Shown here: one piece after another, positions 45,364 through 54,495 of the stretch
Numbering within the stretch: the first letter of the stretch is position 1
How the letters are laid out: every line of letters starts with the position of its first letter
DNA from: Sulfurovum sp. XGS-02
Lineage (GTDB): Bacteria; Campylobacterota; Campylobacteria; Campylobacterales; Sulfurovaceae
Length of the DNA stretch: 64,000 bases
Direction: 5' to 3'
NCBI RefSeq assembly: GCF_023213175.1
Contig: NZ_CP093312.1
Location: forward strand, 1,054,001-1,118,000
Notes under the pieces: model-generated
The model's database searches: none
Seen by the model: only the letters and a program-made list of their open reading frames with translations
Told to the model about the DNA's origin: nothing
Program-made: the position numbers and the translations under genes

Positions 45364-46101
45364 TTAGTATGACAACCCAATGAACAGCAGGATATACTCT
45401 TCTACTTTAGGCAGCAGCACGGTTCCGTGTCCATCACCGGAGAGTATGAGTGTAGTACCTGCTATCGCTTTTTTGCCGTATTCAAGTGCATTCACGTTCG
45501 CACCCAATGGATCATTTTTAGTAGCCACGAAATAGGTTTTTGTCAGAGAGCTCGAAAGGGCCATATCACTTTCAGTGTCTGTTGATTTTCCTGCAGAGAG
45601 CGTGATAAGTGCTTTTGCATCATAATCATTCAGAACTGGGATCAACGATGCACCACCAAGTGATGCACCGACAAGGTAGAGTTGTTGCATATCCAGACTT
45701 TTATCATCTTCTATTATTTCTAGCCATGCTATCAGGTCCTGTGGTATATTGGAAAAACCCACTTTTGGTGCACTTGCATCAAATGCAGCTCTCACTTCAC
45801 TTGTATTTTTCGGTATTTGTACGCTGTTCTCTATACCTTTTTGTACGTTTGACTTTCCATGACCTCGCAGATCCACACTGAGTGTCGCCATACCTTTTGC
45901 ATGTAATCTCATGGTGAGCATATCCCATGATGTATGGTCTGAATCGAACTGGTGTGCCAAAAGTACAATAGGCGCAGGTTTCGTAGTGTTTTGAGGTTTT
46001 TCCAGCCATCCGTGGAGTTCAAACCCATCTTCGGTAGTCAGTGTTAGTTCAGTAGCAAAAAGAGGTAGTATAAGTACCAAAGAGAGTAGAAACTTTTTCA
46101 T
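45364..46101 (-). CDS. Exported alpha/beta hydrolase
   Basis: 245 residues with a signal peptide (MKKFLLSLVLILPLFA). Alpha/beta-hydrolase landmarks: LLAHQFDSDHTSWDML (oxyanion), VDLRGHGKS, VGASLGGASL (nucleophile Ser) and SGDGHGTVLLP (His). Distal relatives are dienelactone hydrolases and esterases. It acts in the periplasm on an ester or peptide of unknown identity. Between the AtpZ-like gene and hemL on the same strand, with its own SD. Confidence 0.85.
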   Translation of the reverse strand: MKKFLLSLVLILPLFATELTLTTEDGFELHGWLEKPQNTTKPAPIVLLAHQFDSDHTSWDMLTMRLHAKGMATLSVDLRGHGKSNVQKGIENSVQIPKNTSEVRAAFDASAPKVGFSNIPQDLIAWLEIIEDDKSLDMQQLYLVGASLGGASLIPVLNDYDAKALITLSAGKSTDTESDMALSSSLTKTYFVATKNDPLGANVNALEYGKKAIAGTTLILSGDGHGTVLLPKVEEYILLFIGLSY

Positions 46102-46164
46102 GATATCTCCTTTATAAGATCACCATTTTGTTGGCTGTTTTATCAAAGTGATCTGAAGTATGGC

Positions 46165-47454
46165 CTAGGCTATTTCAGCCATCACTTCATAAGCCGCTTT
46201 GATCGTATCATCTATCATCTCATCTGTTGTAGCTGCACAGATAAATCCTGCTTCAAATGATGAACATGCAAGATAGATACCTCTGTCCAACATGCCTTTA
46301 TGGAACTTTGCGAACCTTGCTGTATCATTGTCCAGGGCATCATCGAAGTTTTTCACTGGCTTATCTGAGAAAAAGAAACCGAACATACTGCCTCTTACAT
46401 CTGTAACCAAAGGTATGTTTGCAGCATCTGCAGCTTTTTTGAAACCATCCATAAGCTTTTTCGCTTTGTTCCCAAGAGACACATATAATGAAGGATTGGA
46501 TTTGAGCTTTCTAAGACTGGTAAGACCTGCTGCCATAGCCACAGGGTTACCTGAAAGTGTTCCGGCCTGATAGACCGGACCTTCAGGAGAAAGATGTGCC
46601 ATGATCTGTGCTGAGGCACCGAATGCACCCACAGGCATACCTGCACCGATCACCTTACCAAGAGTCACCATGTCCGGTTTCACGCTTGAAATACCTTGTG
46701 CCCCTCTCAGTGAAGCCCTAAATCCGCTCATTACTTCATCAAAGATAAGCAGTGCACCATGGTTCGTACAGAGACATCTCAGTTCTTCCAAGAATGCTTC
46801 ATCTGCAGGTACAAGCCCCATATTCCCTGCTATTGGCTCGATGATCACACAGGCGATACCATCCGGTGACTCTTCAAAACACTTCAGTACGGATTCGATA
46901 TCGTTATAGGTTGCCAAGAGTGTATGCTTGGTAAGGTCAGCCGGAACACCTGGGCTTGACGGAGAGCCGAATGTAGCCAGACCCGAACCGGCCTGTACAA
47001 GTAGTGAGTCCGAATGACCATGATAACATCCAGTGAATTTGATAATATTTTCTCTGCCTGTCACACCGCGAGCCAAACGAATAGCAGACATGACTGCTTC
47101 TGTTCCAGAACTGACGAAACGTACTTTATCGATACTGTCAAAAAGCGTGACTATCTCACCGGCAAGCTCAGTCTCTATGGTCGTAGGTGCACCAAAACTC
47201 AATCCTCTTTTGACTGCTTCTATGACTGAAATTTCGATCTCTGCATCTGCATGACCAAAGATAAGCGGTCCCCAACTCTGCACATAGTCGATATATCTGT
47301 TCCCGTCAATATCAAAAAGGTATGCGCCCTCGCCTTTCTCTATGAACGGTGGTGTACCTTCTACTCCTGAAAATGCACGTACCGGAGAGTCAACACCCCC
47401 GGGTATCACTTTATATGCGTCTTCAAATGCCGCTATACTTTTGTCATATGCCAT
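46165..47454 (-). CDS. hemL: Glutamate-1-semialdehyde 2,1-aminomutase
   Basis: 429 residues. Class-III aminotransferase fold with [34 protein letters not shown] and the PLP Lys in [18 protein letters not shown]. It makes 5-aminolevulinate for haem from glutamate semialdehyde. ATG 47454 follows GAGG; the upstream in-frame starts to 47484 lie in the divergent promoter. Its -10 box (complement of 47487-47492) overlaps that of the divergent TonB-like gene. Confidence 0.94.
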   Translation of the reverse strand: MAYDKSIAAFEDAYKVIPGGVDSPVRAFSGVEGTPPFIEKGEGAYLFDIDGNRYIDYVQSWGPLIFGHADAEIEISVIEAVKRGLSFGAPTTIETELAGEIVTLFDSIDKVRFVSSGTEAVMSAIRLARGVTGRENIIKFTGCYHGHSDSLLVQAGSGLATFGSPSSPGVPADLTKHTLLATYNDIESVLKCFEESPDGIACVIIEPIAGNMGLVPADEAFLEELRCLCTNHGALLIFDEVMSGFRASLRGAQGISSVKPDMVTLGKVIGAGMPVGAFGASAQIMAHLSPEGPVYQAGTLSGNPVAMAAGLTSLRKLKSNPSLYVSLGNKAKKLMDGFKKAADAANIPLVTDVRGSMFGFFFSDKPVKNFDDALDNDTARFAKFHKGMLDRGIYLACSSFEAGFICAATTDEMIDDTIKAAYEVMAEIA

Positions 47455-47530
47455 GTTATTAATCCTCATAATGTATAATTGCAAAGATTATACACTAAGG
47501 GCACTTAGGGCTTTATACAAGGAGAGTATC

Positions 47531-48415
47531 ATCAGAACGCTGAAAGGATTATTACTCTCTTTATTGTTACATTTACTGATCCTGCTGTTTTTTATGAAAA
47601 ACTGGAAAGAGATCATCTTCTTGCCCCCTCAGGGACAAGAGAAGAAGATAAGCCTGAATCTGCAACAAATAGTGACGCCTCCACCTCCTAAACCAAAGCC
47701 GGTACCTCTTCCTAAACCCATAATCACTCCGCCAACCCCCATGCCTGTCATCGAAAAACCAATAGAACCAGCCGTGCAAGCCGTAAAGAGAAAAGCGTTA
47801 GATGAGAGTAAAAAGCTCTTTGCACAGCAGAGCAGTGAAGAGAACAATGTTACCAAGACAGTACCAAAACCTGTTCAAAAGATCGTTAAAAAAGAAGAGA
47901 AGAAAAAAGCTGTTAAGAAGGTACAAAAAAAACGTGTAGTGAAAAAGAGAAAGCAGTACAGACAACCTAAGCGTTCAAGTGATCCTCTTGCCAGTGCACT
48001 TATGGGCTCTGGTACATCGATGTATCCTTCACAGCGGAGCCGCCCATCATCCTCAGGCAGTTATGGTGCAAGAATGATCAATCAGCTTTATGGTGAAGAG
48101 TTCAACAGCTACAGCGAAACGCAAAAAAAGTTCATCAAAAATAACCTGGGAACCATTCACGCTATCACGCAACGTACACTGACCCGAAACGGATATCCTG
48201 AGGTTGCGGTACGTACAAGACAGCAGGGAACCAACATCGTCTCTTTTTATCTCCATCCAAACGGTGATATCACCGATCTCAAATTAAAAAGGCCTATAGG
48301 CCACCAGGCTTTAGACCAAAATACTTTAGACGTGATACGTATCGCCTATAAAGACTACCCTTTACCGAATAAAAAAACCAAGATCGTTTTTTATGTAAGG
48401 TACAGTATCTACTAA
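47531..48415 (+). CDS. TonB-like energy-transducing protein
   Basis: About 294 residues: one N-terminal membrane helix (LLLSLLLHLLILLFF), a Pro-rich periplasmic stretch (TPPPPKPKPVPLPKP), a Lys/Val-rich region (KKEEKKKAVKKVQKKRVVKK) and a TonB C-terminal domain (GYPEVAVRTRQQG, HPNGDITDLKLKRPIG). It couples the proton-motive force to outer-membrane uptake. No ExbBD genes are adjacent. The start chosen is ATC 47531, six bases after AAGGAG. The only upstream in-frame ATG (47471) has no Shine-Dalgarno and overlaps a TATAAT box, but cannot be excluded; it would add 20 residues. Confidence 0.8.
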   Translation: MRTLKGLLLSLLLHLLILLFFMKNWKEIIFLPPQGQEKKISLNLQQIVTPPPPKPKPVPLPKPIITPPTPMPVIEKPIEPAVQAVKRKALDESKKLFAQQSSEENNVTKTVPKPVQKIVKKEEKKKAVKKVQKKRVVKKRKQYRQPKRSSDPLASALMGSGTSMYPSQRSRPSSSGSYGARMINQLYGEEFNSYSETQKKFIKNNLGTIHAITQRTLTRNGYPEVAVRTRQQGTNIVSFYLHPNGDITDLKLKRPIGHQALDQNTLDVIRIAYKDYPLPNKKTKIVFYVRYSIY

Positions 48416-48418
48416 ATG

Positions 48419-48450
48419 AAAACCTTATAAAGTGATATATTATAAGGTTT
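48419..48450. repeat. Short palindromic repeat, AAAACCTTATAA family
   Basis: Arms AAACCTTATAA and TTATAAGGTTT around a short AT-rich loop, starting 3 bases after the TonB-like gene stop, a position where it could serve as a terminator. Confidence 0.7.
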
Positions 48451-48520
48451 ATATATAAATAAAAGTAGAAGACGTTTTTATCGTTTTTTAATAGAGGTAA
48501 GTAATTTTTTCATCTAAAAA

Positions 48521-48700
48521 TCAATATTTGAATGTTGTACTCCAAGCCGATTTTGAATGTCCCTTTTCATATCCGACTTCATAAAATACATTCATATACT
48601 TTTTGTCAATAATATCTTCCAAAGGTACATCAAAACTCTTTAGTACATTGGTTATATGTACACGAAATCCATCTCGTTTAGCTAATGCTTTTATACCCAC
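48521..48700 (-). CDS. Possible gene fragment, 59 residues
   Basis: Open frame from GTG 48700 with codon use that looks coding: VGIKALAKRDGFRVHITNVL, KSFDVPLEDIIDKKYMNVFY, EVGYEKGHSKSAWSTTFKY. No Shine-Dalgarno precedes the GTG, and the frame is open further upstream with a second coding-like stretch in another frame, suggesting a decayed gene with a frameshift. No family recognised; the fragment may be the end of a formerly longer protein. Confidence 0.35.
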   Translation of the reverse strand: MGIKALAKRDGFRVHITNVLKSFDVPLEDIIDKKYMNVFYEVGYEKGHSKSAWSTTFKY

Positions 48701-48755
48701 ACATGGTATTTTGTCAAGGTATAAAATGATCGTTTTGCAATATCATTTAATCTTT

Positions 48756-49880
48756 TTAATTTAAACTCTTCTTGAAAATTGAAAGGGAAAAGATAAAGAA
48801 GAACATCCCTATGACAAAAATCCAAAACATATCAACCCATATAACATCTAGTCCAGCTCCTCGATAGAGAATAGCCTGAGACATACTCACAAAATGGCTT
48901 GTTGGCATCAAAAACATAAAATTTTGAAGCAGTTGCGGCATACTTTCAAAAGGAGTGATAGCACCAGAGAGTATATGAAGCGGCAAAATCGTGATAATGA
49001 TAATAAGCCCCAGCTGCGGCATGGATCTAGCGACAGTCCCCATGAAAATCCCCATTGATGTTGTTGAAAAAAGCATTAAAAAAGCCCCGAATAAAAAAAG
49101 CCCTTCAGATCCTGCTATTGGAACATCCAGCACGCCTTTAATCACAAACTGTAAAGAGAGTGCTGCGGCCAATAAGACAACAACTCCCATGGACCAAACT
49201 TTAGAGAGCATGATCTCAGCAGCACTCAATGGCATGACCATCAGGTGCTCAAGTGTTCCATGTTCTCGCTCACGAATCAGTGCGGCACCTGAGAGAATGA
49301 TCGAAAGAAGGGTGATCTGTTCAATAAACTCCATCACACTTCCAAACCATGTGCTTTCAAGCGCCGGATTAAACTTCATACGGGCAACAAGTTCCACCGG
49401 GAGTGAAGCGTCATTGTCAGCTGAAGTACCTTGTAAAAAAGTGCGGACTTCATCATTGATCATCTGTTGTATGTACCCCGCACCGATACCTGCCTGTGAC
49501 ATACGCGTAGCATCGATATTGAGTTGGATGGTAGGTTGTCTTCCTTGCAGTACTTCCTTCTCAAATGAAGGTGGAATGGTAAGTACAAACGTGTATATCC
49601 CCTTATCCATTCCATAGTCAATCTTATCTGCCTCTATCAGATCAGGAGGAAGGAATCGTGGTTTGTAAAATGCTCCAATAATCCGTGCTGAGAGTACCGA
49701 TTGATCTTCATCATTGAAAGCAACAGGAACCTTATTCAATTCCGAAGAGGTTGCGGTTGCACCAAGGTAGATAGCAAAAGAGAATGTATAGACAATCAGA
49801 ATAGTCATCATTTTATCATGCCATAGACTTTGAAGTTCTTTGATCCCAAGGCGATAGATGTTCAGAAGACTTTTTTTCAT
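48756..49880 (-). CDS. ABC-2 type permease (YhhJ-like)
   Basis: 374 residues. N-terminal helix, a large periplasmic region, and five or so C-terminal helices with ALIREREHGTLEHLMVMPLS (cytoplasmic loop of the ABC-2 family), TTSMGIFMGTVARSMPQLG and ILSGAITPFESMPQLLQNF. It is the membrane half-partner of the fused ATPase-permease upstream and probably forms the exporter with it and the HlyD-type adaptor. Starts directly after the RbbA-like gene stop. Confidence 0.87.
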   Translation of the reverse strand: MKKSLLNIYRLGIKELQSLWHDKMMTILIVYTFSFAIYLGATATSSELNKVPVAFNDEDQSVLSARIIGAFYKPRFLPPDLIEADKIDYGMDKGIYTFVLTIPPSFEKEVLQGRQPTIQLNIDATRMSQAGIGAGYIQQMINDEVRTFLQGTSADNDASLPVELVARMKFNPALESTWFGSVMEFIEQITLLSIILSGAALIREREHGTLEHLMVMPLSAAEIMLSKVWSMGVVVLLAAALSLQFVIKGVLDVPIAGSEGLFLFGAFLMLFSTTSMGIFMGTVARSMPQLGLIIIITILPLHILSGAITPFESMPQLLQNFMFLMPTSHFVSMSQAILYRGAGLDVIWVDMFWIFVIGMFFFIFSLSIFKKSLN

Positions 49881-52607
49881 TTAAGCCTCCTGTTTTTTCA
49901 GTACTGTAATACTGAGCAGCGTAATAACTACAACAATAACTGCAAGCGCAGAAAAATCATAACTAAGATCACTAAACTCAAGCGCTTTACTAAAAACGCC
50001 ACGGCTTATATTGATAAAATAGGTTGCCGGGAAGATATTGCCCATCACTGCTCCAGCACCTTCCAAGGAGCTGACCGGTTCATTAAGCCCTGAAAAACTG
50101 ACTGTCGGCAATAAAGTAAAGATAGCTGTTGCAGCCAGTGCTGCAATCTGTGTTTTCGCAAATGAGGACATCAGAAGTCCCAACCCTGTAGTTGCTGTAA
50201 CAAAAAGCACTGCACCAAGACTTAATGTCCATAAACTTCCCTTGAGCGGTACCTCGAAAAGAGTAGTTGCAAAAACAACCAACCCCAAATATCCGATCAT
50301 ACTGATAACGATATAGGGCAACTGTTTCCCCAGTAAAAACTCTAGCCGTGTTACTGGTGTAGCATAGAAGTTTGTAATAGAGCCAAGCTCTTTTTCCCTC
50401 ACGACACTCAATGCCATCAAGATAGACGGAATAAACACTAAGAGCAGAGGGATGACTGCCGGTACCATCGCATAGATACTTTTAAAATCCTGATTATAGC
50501 GATAGCGCATCTCGATATTAACTGCTGAGAGTACTGGAGTAGCCCCTGACTGCTCTTTTGTCTGTTGGATCAGGTAATCATAGTGCATACCTCTGACATA
50601 CCCTCGAATCGTCTCGGCCCGGAACGGCATTGTCCCATCAATCCATACACCGATCTCAACAGATTTGCCTCGTTTTAGGTCCCGTCCGAATCCAGGCGGT
50701 ATTTCAAGTGCCAGAGAGATTTCTCCATTACGCATTCTTTGATCAAGCTCATAGGATGATCTGATCTCAGTTTGTTCTTCAAAGTAACGTGATCCTGAAA
50801 GATTCTGAGTATAAGAGCGGCTCTGGGGTGTTTGGTCCCTGTCCAGAACAGCAAAGTGCAGGTCCTCTACATCCATATTGATCCCATATCCAAGAGTGAA
50901 CATTAACAAAATGGTTCCAAAAAGAGCAAAAACAAGTCTGACTGGATCTCGAATCAGCTCCAAAGATTCACGGTAAGTGTAGCCCAAAAGGCGCAGCCAA
51001 CTAAAAAAACGGTTCTGAGGTTTTGACTGGGGAAATGACGCTTGCAAGTGGGTACTTTTTTGTAATGACTTGCTCTCTTCCGCCTCTTCAAGGTAATCTA
51101 TAAAAGCATCTTCGAGATTTTCTTTATTCCTTGCACGAATTAACGCTTCAGGGGTATCACTGGCCAGTACGCGCCCTTGATGCATCAATGATATCCGGTC
51201 ACAACGCTCCCCTTCATTCATAAAGTGCGTTGAGACAAAGATCGTTACGCCTTCATTGCGTGAAAGACCAATGAGCAATTCCCAAAAACGGTCACGCGAG
51301 ACTGGATCTACACCGGAAGTGGGCTCATCAAGAATCAATATTTGAGGGTTATGGACAACAGCTACTGCCAAAGAGAGACGTTGTCTTATACCAAGAGGAA
51401 GGTCCATAGTATGAGTATCAGCGTAGTGTTCCAAATCAAAATGATCTATCATCTCTTCTATTCGAGGTTCAACTTCAGTTTGTGGAAGGTGAAAAAGCTG
51501 TGCATGTAGTTTCAGATTCTGTCTGACCGTCAGCTCTGAGTAAAGTGAAAATCCTTGGGTCATGTACCCAACCCGATGACGTGTAGAAAGATCTTGAACA
51601 TCTATGGGCTGACCAAAAAGCCATGCTTTACCTTCTGATGGATTGAGCAGTCCTGTAAGCATCTTCATGGTTGTCGTTTTACCACAGCCGTTCGAGCCGA
51701 GAAATCCAAAGATCTCTCCACGATCTATACTAAAGCTCACATCATCTACAGCAGTAAAGTCACCAAAGCGGATCGTAAGTCCCTTCGCGATGATAGCTTC
51801 TTCTCCATTCTCATCCATGATATCGGTACGTGGCGGGACGACAAGAGTTTTATATCCCCGGCGCTTTGACTCAGGCAATAAAGCAATAAAGGCATCATCG
51901 AGATTATCGGTACTTGTCTTTTTATACAACTCATCCGGCGTACCTGTAGCCAGAAGCTTTGCATCATCCATCGCAATTATCCAATCGAAGCGCTCCGCCT
52001 CTTCCATATATGCTGAGGCGATAATAACACTCATTCCTTCCCTACGCTTTCTCATACGTTCAACCAGTACCCAAAATTGCCTGCGTGAAAGCGGATCTAC
52101 ACCTGTTGTAGGTTCATCCAGAATCAGTAGATCCGGGTCATGAATAAGCGCACAGCAAAGTCCAAGTTTTTGCTTCATACCACCTGATAACTTACCTGCA
52201 GGACGATCACGAAAAGGTGCAAGCCCCGTACTTTCAAGTAACTCATTTATCCTAGCTTGACGCTCACCCCTTCCTTGTCCAAAAAGACGGCCGAAAAAAT
52301 CGACATTTTCCTCCACTGAAAGAGACATATAAAGGTTTTTGCCAAGCCCCTGAGGCATATAAGCAATTCGAGGGCCTATTTTGCTCCGATGTTTTTTAAA
52401 TCTCATATCTCCATCAAGAACTTTGACTGATCCCTCTTGTATTTTTCTCACACCTGAAATGAGTGCCAATATGGTCGATTTCCCCACCCCATCAGGGCCA
52501 ATAAGCCCAACCATACAACCACTGGGAATATCTAAACTCACATTATCCACCGCCACCGTATTCCCATAACGATGACTTAAATTAAGCAGAGATGCTATCG
52601 AAGTCAT
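49881..52607 (-). CDS. Fused ABC ATPase-ATPase-permease (YhiH/RbbA-like)
   Basis: 908 residues. First ATPase: [32 protein letters not shown]. Second ATPase: [23 protein letters not shown] (a divergent signature), [13 protein letters not shown]. The C-terminal third is an ABC-2 permease with [21 protein letters not shown]. The tripartite layout with an HlyD adaptor and a second ABC-2 permease matches the yhiI-yhiH-yhhJ cluster; RbbA itself is a ribosome-associated ATPase, so the name is not a functional claim. Overlaps the adaptor gene by four bases. Substrate unknown, perhaps drugs or metals. Confidence 0.87.
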   Translation of the reverse strand: MTSIASLLNLSHRYGNTVAVDNVSLDIPSGCMVGLIGPDGVGKSTILALISGVRKIQEGSVKVLDGDMRFKKHRSKIGPRIAYMPQGLGKNLYMSLSVEENVDFFGRLFGQGRGERQARINELLESTGLAPFRDRPAGKLSGGMKQKLGLCCALIHDPDLLILDEPTTGVDPLSRRQFWVLVERMRKRREGMSVIIASAYMEEAERFDWIIAMDDAKLLATGTPDELYKKTSTDNLDDAFIALLPESKRRGYKTLVVPPRTDIMDENGEEAIIAKGLTIRFGDFTAVDDVSFSIDRGEIFGFLGSNGCGKTTTMKMLTGLLNPSEGKAWLFGQPIDVQDLSTRHRVGYMTQGFSLYSELTVRQNLKLHAQLFHLPQTEVEPRIEEMIDHFDLEHYADTHTMDLPLGIRQRLSLAVAVVHNPQILILDEPTSGVDPVSRDRFWELLIGLSRNEGVTIFVSTHFMNEGERCDRISLMHQGRVLASDTPEALIRARNKENLEDAFIDYLEEAEESKSLQKSTHLQASFPQSKPQNRFFSWLRLLGYTYRESLELIRDPVRLVFALFGTILLMFTLGYGINMDVEDLHFAVLDRDQTPQSRSYTQNLSGSRYFEEQTEIRSSYELDQRMRNGEISLALEIPPGFGRDLKRGKSVEIGVWIDGTMPFRAETIRGYVRGMHYDYLIQQTKEQSGATPVLSAVNIEMRYRYNQDFKSIYAMVPAVIPLLLVFIPSILMALSVVREKELGSITNFYATPVTRLEFLLGKQLPYIVISMIGYLGLVVFATTLFEVPLKGSLWTLSLGAVLFVTATTGLGLLMSSFAKTQIAALAATAIFTLLPTVSFSGLNEPVSSLEGAGAVMGNIFPATYFINISRGVFSKALEFSDLSYDFSALAVIVVVITLLSITVLKKQEA

Positions 52608-53605
52608 GGTCTTGAACCGTTTCTATCTCTCATACGTAGTGAATCTGGCCAAGGCATCGTTTCGTTCAATCGTACATAAGCAATGCCCGGTAATCCGGAT
52701 TTAATCTTATGTAAATGTCCCAGCAAGAGTTCAGGAGCTATTTTCACCTTGACACGGAACATCAATTTTTCTCTTTCAGTAGCTGTTTCGATCTCCTTAG
52801 GCGTAAACTGTGCTTCAGGTGAAATGAAACTTACTTTTGATGGTATAGGAGTATTTGGTAGTGCGTCCAGAACAATACGTGCATCCGAACCGATATCGAT
52901 GAGGCCAACCTGAGAGGTAGGTAGAAAAATAGTCATGTATGTATCGATAAGATCAAGTACCACTAAAGCATTGCCTCCGCTTCCTATCATTTCTCCTTCT
53001 TCTACCAGACGGTAAAGCACTCTTCCTTTTACTGGAGAATAGAGTTTACTCTCTTGTAGTTGTACTTCTATACTCTCAGCCTGTGCTTTTGCTGCACTGA
53101 TCGCTGCTTCATAGCTTGTCACTTGTGCCTTCGCTGCCATTAGTGCTGCTTGCGCCCTTTGGTATTCTGTTTCATCATCTTCAAACATAACCAAAGCGAT
53201 ACTCTTACTTTCAAATAGTGCTTTACTTCTTAAAAAATCATTCTCTTTATGTTTGAGATCTATCTCTTTTTGAGAGACTACAGCTTGAGCATAATTTCTA
53301 TTTTCTTTAGCCTGTTCAACCCCTGCAAGTGCGACCTTATATCGTGCTTCAAGCTCTCTGGTATCAAGCTTGGCCAACAACTGACCCTTCTCAACCATAT
53401 CTCCCTCTTTGACATAAATATGTGTTAATCTCCCTCCATATTTAGCAGTGATATCAACCTGTGTAGTCTCCAGTCTACCATTACCGGAAGCAATTCCGTC
53501 ATAGTGGTTAGACTTATCCCAATATTTTGTCAACATAAGCACAGAAATGAGCAGACCTATAACCACTACAACAAATAAGATTTTTTTCAATGGACTTGTT
53601 TTCAT
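52604..53605 (-). CDS. HlyD-family periplasmic adaptor (YhiI-like)
   Basis: 333 residues. N-terminal membrane anchor ([17 protein letters not shown]), lipoyl-type half ([19 protein letters not shown]), a coiled-coil hairpin about 95-180, second lipoyl half ([19 protein letters not shown]) and beta-barrel. It links the inner-membrane exporter to an outer-membrane channel (not encoded nearby). It is the first gene of the three-gene operon, with a MITE-like element just upstream. Confidence 0.88.
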   Translation of the reverse strand: MKTSPLKKILFVVVVIGLLISVLMLTKYWDKSNHYDGIASGNGRLETTQVDITAKYGGRLTHIYVKEGDMVEKGQLLAKLDTRELEARYKVALAGVEQAKENRNYAQAVVSQKEIDLKHKENDFLRSKALFESKSIALVMFEDDETEYQRAQAALMAAKAQVTSYEAAISAAKAQAESIEVQLQESKLYSPVKGRVLYRLVEEGEMIGSGGNALVVLDLIDTYMTIFLPTSQVGLIDIGSDARIVLDALPNTPIPSKVSFISPEAQFTPKEIETATEREKLMFRVKVKIAPELLLGHLHKIKSGLPGIAYVRLNETMPWPDSLRMRDRNGSRP

Positions 53606-53677
53606 CTCTTCTCCTCTGGCTTCTTTTTACATAGAATACACTTTAACTATATATTATCTTAATTCCCTAAAAAATGA

Positions 53678-53801
53678 AAAACTTAAAATCTCACATATTT
53701 TACAGGGTTATTCGTTGTAGCTACGTTTGTGAGGGATAATTTTATACACTTCAATAGGAAATCTATTAAATGTACAATTATGGATGAGTTTATAAGGTTT
53801 T
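53678..53801. repeat. MITE-like 124-base repeat, copy B
   Basis: Same internal blocks and order as 39185-39309 (ACATATTTTA, GGTTATTCG, ACGTTTG, ATAATTTT, TTCAATAGG) with the right terminal repeat TTATAAGGTTTT. The left terminal repeat has decayed to AAAACTTAAAATC. The right end overlaps the last four codons and stop of the L,D-transpeptidase gene. Confidence 0.72.
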
Positions 53802-54479
53802 AATTCTTTTCCAAAAACTTGTTACCAGACCTTCAGTCCCTTGAAGTAACAGAGGATATTTATCTGCATCCAGCCATTTTATGATCTCTTGAATCTCACT
53901 CTCATGCATCACAGTACATCCGGCAGTAGGTACATCCTTTATATGCATAAAAATACATGACCCAGCCCCCTTTACGGCTCCATCTTCATCTATATGGTTA
54001 TGATCCACCACAATGCCATACTTGTAGTAGTCTTTAGGAAACTTCATATGCTCTTTACTTTTATAATCCACATCAACTTGTGTACTATCTACAATTTTAT
54101 TGTAATACTTAGAATTGACATCATCCACACAATGGTCTGTCTCTTCGTAAACTTTATAAGGGTACTTAACATTAAAGGGTGCATATCCAAAAGCTTGTTT
54201 GAGTTTGAAAATACCTGCCGGTGATTTTCCATCACCCTCTTTTTTGATAATCTGTGCATCTTTTGGTACTTCATGCAGCCCTATGCCCCATCCCAAACCG
54301 TTCCTACCCAGTTTTATCTCTATAACATCACCTACTTTTTTCCAGCGTGTATCATCTAGTTCATAGCGTTGCAAAGTGCCTATCGGTGTAGACCAGTTTT
54401 TTGTTGTTACGACCAAAAGTTGTTTTGTTTGGGCCTGTAGCGTGATCAGTGTGACACATAGTGCAAGTACAATCTTCAT
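53790..54479 (-). CDS. L,D-transpeptidase family protein (YkuD-type)
   Basis: 229 residues with a signal peptide (MKIVLALCVTLITLQA). The catalytic motif is the HxnGC type: CIFMHIKDVPTAGCTVM with His and Cys. The core resembles YkuD proteins that also act as cell-wall cross-linking or amidase-like enzymes (GDGKSPAGIFKL). It would form or edit peptidoglycan bonds in the periplasm. ATG 54479 is chosen over longer ORFs that lie in the divergent NhaC-type gene. The last residues (IKTL plus stop) are encoded by the inverted-repeat end of the MITE-like element. Confidence 0.83.
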   Translation of the reverse strand: MKIVLALCVTLITLQAQTKQLLVVTTKNWSTPIGTLQRYELDDTRWKKVGDVIEIKLGRNGLGWGIGLHEVPKDAQIIKKEGDGKSPAGIFKLKQAFGYAPFNVKYPYKVYEETDHCVDDVNSKYYNKIVDSTQVDVDYKSKEHMKFPKDYYKYGIVVDHNHIDEDGAVKGAGSCIFMHIKDVPTAGCTVMHESEIQEIIKWLDADKYPLLLQGTEGLVTSFWKRIKTL

Positions 54480-54483
54480 GTGG

Positions 54484-54489
54484 TATAAT
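54484..54489 (+). promoter_or_regulatory. TATAAT -10 element of the NhaC-type gene, predicting a leaderless mRNA
   Basis: TATAAT ends six bases before ATG 54496, with no Shine-Dalgarno between. It lies only 4 bases from the start codon of the divergent L,D-transpeptidase gene (54479). Confidence 0.5.
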
Positions 54490-54495
54490 CCTTCT

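Larger units (their letters stand above)
48416..48755. other. 340-base intergenic region with a small orphan ORF
   Basis: After the TonB-like gene and before the end of the ABC-2 permease (convergent). It contains the palindromic repeat at 48419-48450 and a minus-strand ORF fragment at 48521-48700. Otherwise no recognised feature. Confidence 0.55.

Noticed and set aside
47455-47530. Attenuator or riboswitch between hemL and the TonB-like gene.
   Set aside because: Only overlapping -10 boxes and a Shine-Dalgarno could be recognised; no stable stem-loop was visible.
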